From Aedoeadaptatus coxii (lineage in GTDB: Bacteria; Bacillota; Clostridia; Tissierellales; Peptoniphilaceae), in assembly GCF_903819215.1 (NCBI RefSeq), contig NZ_CAIJCT010000010.1: a stretch of 64,000 nucleotides of DNA. One strand, written 5' to 3'. The notes under the pieces are model-generated. The model did not search any database and was not told the origin of the DNA. It saw nothing but the letters and a program-made list of their open reading frames with translations. This document shows positions 1 through 9,226 of this stretch, in pieces. The stretch's first letter is position 1. Every line of letters starts with the position of its first letter. Both the position numbers and the translations under genes were made by a program.

Positions 1-989
1 ACCCAAATGGCCTTCGTCCAGGAGTCCATCACGGAGAAGAAAAAGGCGGGCACAAAGGCCAGAAACGGTCCGATATAGGGAATAATATCGGCGATGATGG
101 TAATCAGACCGATGGCCACGGCAAAATTGACGCCGAGAATTAAAAGCATAATCGTCGTCATAACGCCGACGATTACCGCCAGCAACAGTTTCCCCTTTAC
201 AAATTCCAACATAGCGGTGTTAATTTCAGACGCCAAATAGAGGATGTCGGAACGATAAGTTGAAGGAATCAGTTTATACATTTTGACCTTGATCCGATTT
301 TTATCGACCGTAAAGTAATAGGTTAGGATCAAAATTAAAACAAAGCTGACCATTCGCCCAAGGGCTGCGTACATTCCAGACGCCATAAAACGCAATCGAT
401 CCAGCAAACTGGTTTGTACTGAATTTAAATACTGTTCGATGCCCTCTTGAATATTGTTTAAAATGCGACTCATGTCGATATTCGTTACTTTTTCAATATG
501 ATCCGCCAAATCTAAAATTTGAAGGTTCACATCGTTCACCAAATGGGGTAGCGAAATCAGAAGATTTCGCAGTTCCTCGATGGTCTTGGGCAAGACGACG
601 AGAAAAAGCACGACGAGGATCAGGATAAATCCTACATAGACGATGAGGACGCCCAAACGTCTGGATATTTTTTTTGTCTCCAAATACGTTACTAAGGGAT
701 TAATAATATAGGAAAGAACGACCGATATTACAATCGCCGCCAAGGTCGTAGGCAGTACGGGAAATCGATGAAATATATAGCGCAGGATAATAAAGAAAAG
801 GATCGCCGATAAAAAGAGACCGACGCGCTTTAAATCGAAACGTATCCGCTTGCTCTTATCGATGTGCTGATTTCCGATATTGATTAAATAGTAAACACTG
901 AGCCCGATGAGTAAAATTAATAATAAACCGCGGATCACCACGAGAAAATTAGGGGTGACCACGTCGAAAAAAGAATCGGCTTGTCCCAT
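1..989 (-). CDS. AI-2E family transporter (PerM/YueF-like), C-terminus cut by window edge
   Basis: The reading frame starts at ATG 987-989 and runs off the left edge, giving at least 329 residues. It is rich in hydrophobic segments: two near the N-terminus, a pair near residues 60-120, then a long amphipathic stretch, and a membrane block at the visible end with a D-I-I-P-Y-I-G-P-F motif typical of the AI-2E/PerM permease family. Family members are polytopic exporters of uncertain substrate; some are Na+/H+ antiporters, so AI-2 export should not be assumed. It starts 2 nt after the stop of the Rrf2-type regulator with a GAGGTAG ribosome site and is presumably cotranscribed with it. The missing 3' end lies outside the window. 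Confidence 0.85.
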   Translation of the reverse strand, partial: MGQADSFFDVVTPNFLVVIRGLLLILLIGLSVYYLINIGNQHIDKSKRIRFDLKRVGLFLSAILFFIILRYIFHRFPVLPTTLAAIVISVVLSYIINPLVTYLETKKISRRLGVLIVYVGFILILVVLFLVVLPKTIEELRNLLISLPHLVNDVNLQILDLADHIEKVTNIDMSRILNNIQEGIEQYLNSVQTSLLDRLRFMASGMYAALGRMVSFVLILILTYYFTVDKNRIKVKMYKLIPSTYRSDILYLASEINTAMLEFVKGKLLLAVIVGVMTTIMLLILGVNFAVAIGLITIIADIIPYIGPFLAFVPAFFFSVMDSWTKAIW

Positions 990-991
990 AG

Positions 992-1390
992 CTACCTCAT
1001 GTCTTCAAGTGTCATAGAGTATAAGACATCGTCGACTTCTTCTTGGATGCGATCCAAAATCGTTTTTGCCGAGCAATCCCGGCCGCGATCACAATTGTGA
1101 CCTTCCTCGCTACTGCAACATGAAAAAGCCAATTCCCCTTCCAGGGCTTCGATGACGTCGCCTATGGCTATTTTTTCCGGCGGTTCCGTCAATACATAGC
1201 CGCCTTGTGCGCCGCGAATACTTTTTACCAAATTGCGTTTTTTTAAGCGTGAAAACAATTGTTCTAAATAAGCCACGCTGAGCCCTTCCTTTTCGGCAAT
1301 ATAGTTCACCGAAAGAGGACCTCCTCCATAATTATTCGCTAAATGGGACATGGCCATGAGACCGTAACGACCTCTCGTCGATAACTTCAT
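992..1390 (-). CDS. Rrf2 family transcriptional regulator (IscR-like)
   Basis: A 132-residue protein with an N-terminal winged helix-turn-helix that begins MKLSTRGRYGLMAM, the usual opening of Rrf2 proteins. Four cysteines cluster at residues 91, 92, 100 and 106 in the place where IscR carries its [2Fe-2S] ligands (Cys92/98/104 in E. coli IscR), so an iron-sulfur sensor is plausible; the cysteine-metabolism regulator CymR is the alternative. The ribosome site AAGGAGGTGAAGAC precedes ATG 1390. It is the first gene after leuS, has its own promoter, and is followed by a permease rather than by iscS within this window. Confidence 0.88.
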   Translation of the reverse strand: MKLSTRGRYGLMAMSHLANNYGGGPLSVNYIAEKEGLSVAYLEQLFSRLKKRNLVKSIRGAQGGYVLTEPPEKIAIGDVIEALEGELAFSCCSSEEGHNCDRGRDCSAKTILDRIQEEVDDVLYSMTLEDMR

Positions 1391-1410
1391 GTCTTCACCT
1401 CCTTAATTCC

Positions 1411-1457
1411 GAGTAATTCTCTGTGAATAAGATACTCTAAAGAAAGCGTACTGTCAA
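1411..1457 (-). promoter_or_regulatory. Promoter of the Rrf2 regulator with adjacent dyad
   Basis: On the minus strand a TTGACA -35 (1452-1457) lies 17 nt from a TATCTT -10 (1429-1434). The -35 begins directly after the leuS stop codon. An imperfect inverted repeat with GAGTA/TACTC arms spans 1411-1437 and overlaps the -10 and early transcript, a reasonable place for autoregulation. The dyad is weak and the binding protein is inferred. Confidence 0.6.
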
Positions 1458-3866
1458 TTACTTGATAACGACATTTAATATCTTACCGGGCACGTAGATT
1501 TCTTTAACGACAGTTTTGCCTTCCGTTTGTTTTGTAAAATCTTCGTGTTCATGAACAACTTTAAAGGCTTCTTCTTGAGATGCATTTCGATTTAAAATCA
1601 CTTTAAATCGAACTTTTCCGTTAAATTGTACGGGAACTTCGATGACATCTTCAACTGTCTTCGCTTCGTCGTATGTGGGCCAGTGGGCCTCGCATAAATG
1701 ACCTTCGTAATCGAGCGCTTCCCAAAGTTCTTCAGTGATATGAGGTGCCACGGGATTTAAGAGAATAAGGAAATCTCTAAATTCTTTACGATTAACGCCG
1801 TCTTTTTGGAAGATATTGACCAAGGTCATAAGTTGGGCAATGGCGGTATTGGCCTTTAAGTGTTCGTAATCGTAGCTGACTTTTTTAATGCTTTGATGCA
1901 TTAACACTTCCATATCCTTGCGATATGCGTCGCCATCTTGAATATCTTCAGCTAAGGACCATACTCTTTCCAAGAATCGTCGACAACCTTTGACGCCGTT
2001 TTCAGACCAGGGCACGGATTTTTCAAAATCGCCGATAAACATTTCGTAAGTTCTCAATGTGTCGGCTCCGTAGCGGTTAACGATGTCGTCGGGATTTACG
2101 ACATTTCCGCGGCTCTTACTCATTTTGCCGCCGTCTTCCCCTAAAATCATGCCGTGGCTTGTCCGTTTTTGATAGGGCTCGTCGGTATTGACGACGCCGA
2201 TATCGTAGAGGAATTTATGCCAAAAGCGCGAATACAACAAGTGAAGCGTGGTGTGTTCCATACCGCCGTTATACCAATCGACGGGCATAAAGTATTCGAG
2301 GGCTTCTTTCGATGCCAAGGCATCTTCATTTTTCGGATCGGTGTAGCGTAAATAATACCAGCTGCTGCCGGCCCATTGAGGCATGGTGTCGGTTTCACGT
2401 TTAGCCGGCTTACCGCATTTCGGGCAGGTTGTGTTGACCCAATCCTCTACCTCCGAAAGGGGGCTTTGTCCATTATCTGTGGGCTCATAATTTTCCACTT
2501 CGGGAAGTTCTAAAGGTAATTCGTCTTCCGGAACGGGAACCCATCCGCATTCGTCGCAGTGAATGAGGGGGATCGGTTCTCCCCAATAACGTTGTCTCGA
2601 GAATACCCAGTCTCTTAATTTATAATTGGTTTGTTTCTTACCGAGGCCTTTTTCCGTAATCCATTGGATCATCGTATCGATGGCGTCTTTTACGGATTTT
2701 CCATTTAAGAAATCCGAATTGATCATAATGCCTTCCGAAACATCGGTATAAGCTTCTTCTTCCACATTGCCGCCTTCGATAACGGGAATAATGGGAAGAT
2801 CGAATTTTTTGGCAAATTCCCAGTCTCTTTGATCGTGTCCGGGTACCGACATAATCGCGCCGGTGCCGTAGGTCATTAAGACGTAGTCGGAAATCCAAAT
2901 CGGTATTTCTTTTCCGTTGGCAGGGTTAATGCCCACAAGGCCTTTCAGCGGAACGCCGGTTTTTTCTTTGGAAAGTTCCGTACGTTCAAAGTCGGATTTC
3001 TTTTCAACTTCTGCAAGATAAGCCTTTACTTCATCCATGTTTTCGATTTTATCGGCGTGATCGGTCACAATCGGGTGCTCAGGTGCTACTACCATATAGG
3101 TGGCGCCGAAAAGCGTATCGGGTCGCGTCGTGAAAACGTGAAGTACTGTGTCCGTATCTTTCACTTTAAAGTGAATTTCCGCACCTACACTCTTCCCGAT
3201 CCAGTTGCGTTGTTGAATTTTTACGGGCTCAATAAAATCTACCGTATCCAAACCTTCCAACAGGCGATCAGCGTATTCGGTTATACGAAGCATCCATTGA
3301 CTGCGGCGACGATGTTTTACGACAGTGCCGCAGCGTTCGCATTTACCACCGACGACTTCTTCATTGGCGAGGCCTACTTTACAGGAAGGGCACCAGTTGA
3401 CGGGCATTTCTTCCTTATACGCTAAGCCGCGTTTAAATAATTGCAGGAAAATCCATTGTGTCCAGCGATAGTATTTCGGATCCGTCGTGTTGATTTCGCG
3501 ACTCCAATCAAAACTAAAGCCTAAGCTTTTCAATTGCTTTTTGAAATTCTCGATGTTTCGCTCCGTAACAATACGAGGATGGATCTTATTTTTAATAGCG
3601 TAGTTTTCCGTCGGGAGACCAAATGCATCCCAACCCATGGTAAAGATGACATTTTCGCCTTCATAACGTCTTTTACGCGCTACAATATCGAGGGCCGTAT
3701 ACGGTCTCGGATGGCCGACGTGAAGGCCTTGTCCGGAGGGATATGGAAATTCTACTAAGGGGTAAAATTTCTTCTTTTCGGGATCCAAAGTCGCTTTATA
3801 GGTTTCGTGCTCGTCCCAAAAATCTTGCCACTTCTTTTCTATCTGTTTCGGATCATATTCTTTCAT
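1458..3866 (-). CDS. leuS: Leucyl-tRNA synthetase
   Basis: Class Ia leucyl-tRNA synthetase of 802 residues, close to the usual bacterial length. The HIGH-type signature reads HVGH near residue 50. A Cys-x2-Cys...Cys-x2-Cys zinc module (CPSC/CERC) follows, then the CP1 editing domain with TTRPDT, a second Cys-rich insert, and KMSKS late in the protein. An in-frame ATG exists at 3893, but the start at 3866 is preferred: it has AGAAAGGG about 7 nt upstream, begins MKEYDPKQIEKKWQ as in homologues, and leaves a 13-nt gap after asnS instead of an overlap. It is the last gene of nrdR-rarA-asnS-leuS. No T-box was seen in front of it. Confidence 0.97.
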   Translation of the reverse strand: MKEYDPKQIEKKWQDFWDEHETYKATLDPEKKKFYPLVEFPYPSGQGLHVGHPRPYTALDIVARKRRYEGENVIFTMGWDAFGLPTENYAIKNKIHPRIVTERNIENFKKQLKSLGFSFDWSREINTTDPKYYRWTQWIFLQLFKRGLAYKEEMPVNWCPSCKVGLANEEVVGGKCERCGTVVKHRRRSQWMLRITEYADRLLEGLDTVDFIEPVKIQQRNWIGKSVGAEIHFKVKDTDTVLHVFTTRPDTLFGATYMVVAPEHPIVTDHADKIENMDEVKAYLAEVEKKSDFERTELSKEKTGVPLKGLVGINPANGKEIPIWISDYVLMTYGTGAIMSVPGHDQRDWEFAKKFDLPIIPVIEGGNVEEEAYTDVSEGIMINSDFLNGKSVKDAIDTMIQWITEKGLGKKQTNYKLRDWVFSRQRYWGEPIPLIHCDECGWVPVPEDELPLELPEVENYEPTDNGQSPLSEVEDWVNTTCPKCGKPAKRETDTMPQWAGSSWYYLRYTDPKNEDALASKEALEYFMPVDWYNGGMEHTTLHLLYSRFWHKFLYDIGVVNTDEPYQKRTSHGMILGEDGGKMSKSRGNVVNPDDIVNRYGADTLRTYEMFIGDFEKSVPWSENGVKGCRRFLERVWSLAEDIQDGDAYRKDMEVLMHQSIKKVSYDYEHLKANTAIAQLMTLVNIFQKDGVNRKEFRDFLILLNPVAPHITEELWEALDYEGHLCEAHWPTYDEAKTVEDVIEVPVQFNGKVRFKVILNRNASQEEAFKVVHEHEDFTKQTEGKTVVKEIYVPGKILNVVIK

Positions 3867-3879
3867 GGGAGTGCCCTTT

Positions 3880-5259
3880 CTAAAATTCTGCATTGCCTAC
3901 GGTTCTCGGGAAGGGAATGACGTCGCGAATATTTTTCATGCCCGTAACGTACATGACGGCGCGTTCAAAGCCGAGACCGTATCCCGAGTGTACGACGCTT
4001 CCGTAACGACGCAAATCGAGATACCATTCGTAATTATCACCTGTTAAACCGAGATCCTTCATCTTCGCTTCCAAAACGTCTAAACGCTCTTCTCTTTGAG
4101 AACCTCCGATAATTTCGCCGATGCCCGGTACGAGTAAATCCATTGCGGCCACGGTTTTCTTATCTTCGTTTTCTCTCATGTAGAAGGCCTTAATTTCTTT
4201 CGGGTAATCCGTGATAAAAACGGGCTTTTTGTAAACTTCTTCGGTAATATAGCGTTCATGTTCTGTTTGAAGATCGATTCCCCAGGAAACGGGATACTTA
4301 AATTCGCGATCGCATTTTTCTAAAATGTCGATGGCTTCGGTGTATGTGATGCGAACAAAATCCGATTCCACTACATTTTTCAGACGATCAATTAAGCCTT
4401 TATCGATAAAGGAGTTGAAGAACTCAAGCTCTTTCGGAGCGTGTTCGAAGACGTAGTTAATAATGTATTTGAGCATGGCTTCCGCCACATCCATGTTCAC
4501 ATTGAGGTCGGCAAAGGCCATTTCCGGCTCGATCATCCAAAATTCCGCCGCATGACGTTGGGTGTTGGAGTTTTCGGCACGGAATGTCGGACCGAAGGTA
4601 TAAACATCTCTAAAGGCAAGTGCATAAGCTTCCGCTTGTAATTGACCGCTTACCGTAAGGTTCGCATGCTTACCGAAGAAGTCCTCTTCAAAATCGACGA
4701 CGCCGTCTTTTTTCGGAACGTTCTTTAAATCAAATGTCGTTACTTGGAACATTTCGCCGGCGCCTTCCGCATCGGAAGCCGTAATAATGGGCGTATGCAC
4801 GTAGACGAAGTTGCGTTGTTGGAAAAATTCATGAATGGCAAAAGCGATCAGACTGCGTACGCGGAACACTGCTTGAAATGTATTAGTACGAGGACGCAGA
4901 TGCGCCTTGGTTCGCAAATATTCAAATGTATGGCGCTTCTTTTGAAGAGGATAATCCGATTCCGCCAAATGTAAGGGTTCGATTTTTGTCGCGTGAATTT
5001 CAATCGGTTGTTTAGCGCCGGGGCTTTCTACCAGATTTCCTTCTACTCGAATAGAACTGTAAAGGGGATATTTTGAAATTTCTTTAAAATTTTCAATATC
5101 ACCTTCATAAACCACTTGAATTCCGTCGAATCCACTGCCGTCGGTAAGTTGAATAAAACCGAAATTCTTGGAATCTCTCGACGTCTTAATCCAACCTTCA
5201 AGCACCATTTTTTGGTCCAAATAATCGTTATAATGTTCTAATACTTCACGAATTTTCAC
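3880..5259 (-). CDS. asnS: Asparaginyl-tRNA synthetase
   Basis: Class II synthetase of 459 residues charging tRNA-Asn. An N-terminal OB-fold anticodon-binding domain (about residues 1-105) is followed by the catalytic core with the FRAENSNT motif-2 loop and a C-terminal GLGFERAVMYVTG motif 3. The start is GTG 5259 with AGGAGG 6 nt upstream; it overlaps the rarA stop by 14 nt, which suggests translational coupling. Having AsnRS together with GatCAB at 35-38 kb suggests that the amidotransferase here mainly makes Gln-tRNA-Gln, although that needs the rest of the genome. Confidence 0.97.
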   Translation of the reverse strand: MKIREVLEHYNDYLDQKMVLEGWIKTSRDSKNFGFIQLTDGSGFDGIQVVYEGDIENFKEISKYPLYSSIRVEGNLVESPGAKQPIEIHATKIEPLHLAESDYPLQKKRHTFEYLRTKAHLRPRTNTFQAVFRVRSLIAFAIHEFFQQRNFVYVHTPIITASDAEGAGEMFQVTTFDLKNVPKKDGVVDFEEDFFGKHANLTVSGQLQAEAYALAFRDVYTFGPTFRAENSNTQRHAAEFWMIEPEMAFADLNVNMDVAEAMLKYIINYVFEHAPKELEFFNSFIDKGLIDRLKNVVESDFVRITYTEAIDILEKCDREFKYPVSWGIDLQTEHERYITEEVYKKPVFITDYPKEIKAFYMRENEDKKTVAAMDLLVPGIGEIIGGSQREERLDVLEAKMKDLGLTGDNYEWYLDLRRYGSVVHSGYGLGFERAVMYVTGMKNIRDVIPFPRTVGNAEF

Positions 5260-6571
5260 TCTCGTCCTCCTGATGTATTTTATTTAAGTACTCGTTTATC
5301 TTTATTTCATGTCCTCGATCCGAGGGTTTGTAATAGGCCGTCTCTTCCATGTCCAGAGGCAAATAGCGTTGGGTAACGTAAGCATCGGGATAATCATGAG
5401 GGTAAAGGTACCCTTCGTGTTCTTCCAATGGTTGATGCTGATCCCTTAAATAAGGCGGGATGACTCTCCCAATTCCTCGTTTCACATCTTCCGTCGCGCG
5501 ATTAATCGCCATGTAGCTTCGATTGCTCTTTGGCGCCGTCGCCAAATAAGTCGCCGCTTGCGCCAGTGTAATTCTCCCCTCGGGCATTCCGATAACCCTA
5601 AGGGTTTGAAAGGCGGAGACCGCCATAGTGATGGCATATGGATCGGCGTTTCCAATATCTTCCGATGCAGAAATCATCATGCGTCTGGCGATAAATTCCG
5701 GCTCTTCACCGGAATCCAGCATCTTGGCTAAATAAAATACGGCAGCATTCGGATCCGATCCGCGAATGGATTTTATAAAGGCTGAAATTGTATCGTAATG
5801 TTCGTTTCCGTCTCGATCGTAACGCTGAGAACGTCGTAATGACGATGCCGAGACATCATCCGCCGTAATAAGAATCGTACCGCTTTCTTTAGGCGGAGTA
5901 CTTAGAACACAGATCTCCAAAAGATTAAGAGCCGATCGCCCATCGCCATGGGCCATGGCGATGAGGTTTTCGAAGGCGCCCTCTTCAAACTGAATATCCT
6001 CTTTTCCAAAGCCCCGCACCTCATCGGTAAGGGCACGGTGTAAAAGCTCCCCTATGGCGTCGTCATCTAAGGGATTCAACTGAACCACCTGCAGACGAGA
6101 TAAAAGAGCGGAATTAACGTAAAAATAGGGGTTTTCCGTGGTGGCGCCCATTAGTATGATTTTGCCTTTTTCCACATAGGGAAGCAACACATCTTGCTGG
6201 GATTTATTGAAGCGATGAATTTCATCGAGGAATAGGACGGTCTCCTGTCCCTGCCCTCCCAAGCGATCTTCAGCCTCTTTTAAAACTTCCCGCAACTCCT
6301 TCACATTGCTTGTAACGGCACTGATGGCGACAAATGCGCGATTCGATGTCTTGGCTACGATTTCTGCTAACGTCGTTTTACCAATGCCCGGCGGTCCGTA
6401 AAAAAGAAGGGACGGCAAAAATTGCGTACGCAAAATCCGATCGATGTACTTTCCCCGTCCGACTACGTGATCTTGGCCGACGTAATCGTCGAGTTTCATA
6501 GGGCGCATGCGCTCGGCAAGAGGTGCCGTCTCTTTTAAGTGATTGTTCATCTGAAATTCAAATAAATCCAT
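5246..6571 (-). CDS. rarA: Replication-associated recombination protein A (RarA/MgsA AAA+ ATPase)
   Basis: AAA+ clamp-loader-like ATPase that acts at stalled replication forks. Walker A reads GPPGIGKTT near residue 55, Walker B/DEIH reads LFLDEIHRFNK, and the C-terminal MgsA half contains AATYLATAPKS. The protein is 441 residues from ATG 6571. A GTG at 6577 abutting the nrdR stop is also possible, but AGGTGATT places ATG 6571 at normal spacing. It lies directly behind nrdR and its end overlaps asnS. Confidence 0.95.
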   Translation of the reverse strand: MDLFEFQMNNHLKETAPLAERMRPMKLDDYVGQDHVVGRGKYIDRILRTQFLPSLLFYGPPGIGKTTLAEIVAKTSNRAFVAISAVTSNVKELREVLKEAEDRLGGQGQETVLFLDEIHRFNKSQQDVLLPYVEKGKIILMGATTENPYFYVNSALLSRLQVVQLNPLDDDAIGELLHRALTDEVRGFGKEDIQFEEGAFENLIAMAHGDGRSALNLLEICVLSTPPKESGTILITADDVSASSLRRSQRYDRDGNEHYDTISAFIKSIRGSDPNAAVFYLAKMLDSGEEPEFIARRMMISASEDIGNADPYAITMAVSAFQTLRVIGMPEGRITLAQAATYLATAPKSNRSYMAINRATEDVKRGIGRVIPPYLRDQHQPLEEHEGYLYPHDYPDAYVTQRYLPLDMEETAYYKPSDRGHEIKINEYLNKIHQEDESENS

Positions 6572-6577
6572 AATCAC

Positions 6578-7042
6578 CTACTTTTCGTTGTCGCGTTTTT
6601 TAAGCTCTTCCAATTCTTTTAGAAAACTGTCGATGTCCTGAAAACGTCTATAAACCGATGCAAAGCGTACATAAGCTACTTCATCGAGATCTTTTAGCCG
6701 TTCCAAAATCATCTCGCCGATTTCATCGCTGGTAATTTGTTTTACCATTTTGCTCTGAAGTGTAGCTTCGATATCGTCCACTACGGCTTCCATAGATTCC
6801 AAACTAACCGGCCTCTTTTCACATGACTTAATAAGGCCTTTTAAAATTTTATTCCGATCGAACACATCGATGCCGCCGCTCTTTTTTTTAACGGTCATCG
6901 GCACCACTTCGATTTGTTCATAGGTCGTGAATCGTCTTCCGCAGGCAATACACTCTCTCCTGCGCCTAATGGACGCGCCTTCCTCCGTCGGGCGAGAATC
7001 GACGACCTTTGAATCCAAATGATGACAATAAGGACAGCGCAT
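6578..7042 (-). CDS. nrdR: Transcriptional repressor NrdR
   Basis: A 154-residue repressor of ribonucleotide reductase genes. The zinc ribbon uses Cys3, Cys6, Cys31 and Cys34, and an ATP-cone domain fills residues 49-140. Length and opening (MRCPYCHHLDSKVVDSRP) are those of standard NrdR. The ribosome site AGGAGGTGAATC precedes ATG 7042. It heads the operon that continues into rarA, asnS and leuS and follows the ftsZ terminator. No nrd genes are in the window, so its targets are elsewhere. Confidence 0.97.
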   Translation of the reverse strand: MRCPYCHHLDSKVVDSRPTEEGASIRRRRECIACGRRFTTYEQIEVVPMTVKKKSGGIDVFDRNKILKGLIKSCEKRPVSLESMEAVVDDIEATLQSKMVKQITSDEIGEMILERLKDLDEVAYVRFASVYRRFQDIDSFLKELEELKKRDNEK

Positions 7043-7060
7043 GATTCACCTCCTAAAAGT

Positions 7061-7086
7061 AAAAGACGTATCCCGCAGGATACGTC
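7061..7086 (-). terminator. Rho-independent terminator of ftsZ
   Basis: A perfect 9-bp stem (GACGTATCC/GGATACGTC) with a 4-nt loop lies 10 nt after the ftsZ stop. On the minus strand it is followed by TTTT-A-CTTTT. The nrdR ribosome site begins immediately afterwards, so nrdR expression needs read-through or a start very close by. Confidence 0.8.
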
Positions 7087-7095
7087 AATGATTTA

Positions 7096-8187
7096 CTATC
7101 TCATTCTGCGAAGAAAATCCGGAATATTTAACTCGTCGTCATTTTCTTTCTTGCCGGATCCGCTCACTTTTTCATTTTGATCGTCTTTAGCCACGTTAAA
7201 GCCTTTCGCCGGTTTCTTCGGCTTTTCGTCATTGCCTTGATCAAATTCCGTTGCGATAACGGTAATCTTCACTTGATCTTTCAAAGATTCGTCGATACCT
7301 GCGCCGAAAATAATGTTGGCATCTTCATCGACTGTGGAACGAATTAAATCGGCCGCTTCGTTCATTTCAAACATACCTAAATCGTTGCCGGAAGTAATGT
7401 TTAATAGAACGGACTTAGCTCCTTCAATAGAAGTTTCGAGTAAGGGACTTTCGACGGCATTGCGAGCAGCCTCAGTTGCTCTGTCGTCGCCGGATGCATA
7501 ACCGATACCCATATGAGCGATACCTTTGTCGTGCATAACGGTCTTAACATCGGCAAAGTCCAGGTTAATGACATTGGGAACGCTGATTAATTCGGAAATA
7601 CCTTGAATACCTTGTTTTAAGATTTCATCTGCCATATTGAAAGCTTCCGAGAAAGTCGTTTTCTTGTCGGAAATATTAAACAATCTGTCGTTTGGAATAA
7701 TAACTAAGGTATCTACTTTTCCTCTTAGTTCTTCAATACCGCGAATGGCTTGTTTCGTGCGGCGAGCACCTTCAAAAGTGAAGGGCTTCGTTACGACACC
7801 TACCGTTAAGGCGCCTAAATCTTTTGCCACATCGGCGATAATGGGAGCTGCACCTGTACCGGTACCGCCGCCCATGCCAGCAGTAATGAAAACCATATCC
7901 GCTCCGCTTAATGCTTCGCGAATTTCATCTAAACTTTCTTCGGCCGATTGTTCACCGATGTCGGGGTTTGCACCGGCACCGAGGCCTCTCGTAATTTTTT
8001 CACCGATTTGAATTTTCGTTTCAGCTAAAGAGTTCTTTAGCGCTTGACGATCGGTATTGATGGCGAGGAATTCCACGCCGCGTACACCGGCATTAATCAT
8101 ACGGTTTACGGCATTGTTTCCGCCGCCGCCAACGCCGGCTACTTTAATTTTTGCAAATTCTTCGTGATCCATATCAAAATCCAACAT
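7096..8187 (-). CDS. ftsZ: Cell division GTPase FtsZ
   Basis: Tubulin-like GTPase that forms the division ring. The 363-residue protein carries GVGGGGNNAVNRM near residue 18, the tubulin signature GGGTGTGAAP near residue 107, and the T7 synergy-loop residues NLDFADVKTVM. A linker of about 40 charged residues leads to the C-terminal peptide LNIPDFLRRMR, which in other bacteria binds FtsA, SepF or ZapD-type partners. The start has TTAGGAGGATTTAA upstream. It is the last gene of the dcw cluster and has its own promoter in the 91-nt gap after ftsQ. No ftsA is adjacent. Confidence 0.98.
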   Translation of the reverse strand: MLDFDMDHEEFAKIKVAGVGGGGNNAVNRMINAGVRGVEFLAINTDRQALKNSLAETKIQIGEKITRGLGAGANPDIGEQSAEESLDEIREALSGADMVFITAGMGGGTGTGAAPIIADVAKDLGALTVGVVTKPFTFEGARRTKQAIRGIEELRGKVDTLVIIPNDRLFNISDKKTTFSEAFNMADEILKQGIQGISELISVPNVINLDFADVKTVMHDKGIAHMGIGYASGDDRATEAARNAVESPLLETSIEGAKSVLLNITSGNDLGMFEMNEAADLIRSTVDEDANIIFGAGIDESLKDQVKITVIATEFDQGNDEKPKKPAKGFNVAKDDQNEKVSGSGKKENDDELNIPDFLRRMR

Positions 8188-8238
8188 TTAAATCCTCCTA
8201 ATCGCGCAAATAGCCATGAAATCGAATCAATTTATTAC

Positions 8239-8267
8239 ATTTTATAGAGAAAATCTGTACAAGTCAA
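8239..8267 (-). promoter_or_regulatory. Internal promoter for ftsZ
   Basis: Near-consensus sigma-A promoter on the minus strand: TTGACT at 8262-8267, a 17-nt spacer, TAAAAT at 8239-8244. It sits between the ftsQ stop and the ftsZ start and would let FtsZ levels be set independently of the rest of the cluster. Confidence 0.78.
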
Positions 8268-8278
8268 GAAAAGGCGGT

Positions 8279-9226
8279 TTATCTCGTTTTTTCTTCTTTA
8301 TCTGTACTTTTTTCTTTTTTGCTGTCGCTGGAACCTTCCGCTTTTTGAGAAGGCTTTTTTGAACTTTTTTCGGATTTCGTCGGCTTTTCGCCTTTATCGT
8401 CTTTATCATCTTTCGGGGAATCGCTTCGCGCATTATCCTGTTCCCCATCCGGTTCCCCTTCGTCCTCATCCATGCTCGAAGGCTTCACGGCGATGGGGTG
8501 ATCACCTTGATCCAGGAAAATCTCCCGGTAACTTTCATCCTTCGTTTTCATTTCTTTCCGAATTTCTTCAAGCTGTTTCACTTTATAATCAGCGTCGTTA
8601 AAACTTCCTATGTGAACGATGGTGCCGTCGGAAAACGAAATTTTAACTCCTCGATCCAAAATGGCCAAGGTATTAATATCTTTCTTTATTTCGGAGCGGA
8701 ACAACGCACGAATCATGTCAATTTTCTTTTCATTGCCGGTTTCGCGAAACGCCACTTGACCGAGTTTAATGCCGCTTGTGGGAATGCCTGTAATTTTCGG
8801 GAGATCCGTATCATAGGATCTCGTCTTCGCCAAGGCCTTAAAATCCTCGTTCACGAGGATGTATCCGTCACCGCTGTAAAGCTGCGCCGAAGGTGTTTCC
8901 TCCTCAATGGCAATGGTCAGCGTATGGGGAAAAGAAATGCCGATGTCCGCACTCTTGACGTAAGGCAATTGTTCTAAACGATTTTTCAAGCTCTTGCGAT
9001 CCATCGTAAGATAGCTTTTGTTTACGTAATCGTCTGCGATTTGGCGAATGGTAGTCTTCGGTATTTTCTTGGTGCCCGAAATCGCCACCCCTTGCGTCGC
9101 CGTTAAAGATGAAAATAAAATACAACCGCCGCCAATTAAAGCGATTAACACTACGGCGAGCAAAATTCGCCGATTGCGATATTTACGTTTCAGTTTTCTC
9201 TTGCGTTTCCTTCTGCCTTCTGTCAT
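8279..9226 (-). CDS. ftsQ: Cell division protein FtsQ/DivIB
   Basis: A 315-residue bitopic membrane protein of the divisome. A basic N-terminus (RRKRKRKLKRKYRNRR) precedes one transmembrane helix at about residues 23-43, then a POTRA domain (VAISGTKKIPKTTIRQIADDY) and the FtsQ beta domain. The last 65 or so residues are a highly charged, Lys/Asp/Glu/Ser-rich tail of low complexity, longer than in most homologues. Its ATG overlaps the murG stop (ATGA type). In Firmicutes the gene is usually called divIB. It works with FtsL, encoded upstream, and DivIC. Confidence 0.9.
   Translation of the reverse strand: MTEGRRKRKRKLKRKYRNRRILLAVVLIALIGGGCILFSSLTATQGVAISGTKKIPKTTIRQIADDYVNKSYLTMDRKSLKNRLEQLPYVKSADIGISFPHTLTIAIEEETPSAQLYSGDGYILVNEDFKALAKTRSYDTDLPKITGIPTSGIKLGQVAFRETGNEKKIDMIRALFRSEIKKDINTLAILDRGVKISFSDGTIVHIGSFNDADYKVKQLEEIRKEMKTKDESYREIFLDQGDHPIAVKPSSMDEDEGEPDGEQDNARSDSPKDDKDDKGEKPTKSEKSSKKPSQKAEGSSDSKKEKSTDKEEKTR

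Noticed and set aside
1458..7042. T-box leader for asnS or leuS
   Set aside because: Intergenic gaps are too short and both genes are internal to the nrdR operon.
8498..8977. 159-codon plus-strand frame inside ftsQ
   Set aside because: Antisense shadow of ftsQ; no ribosome site and no plausible domain.
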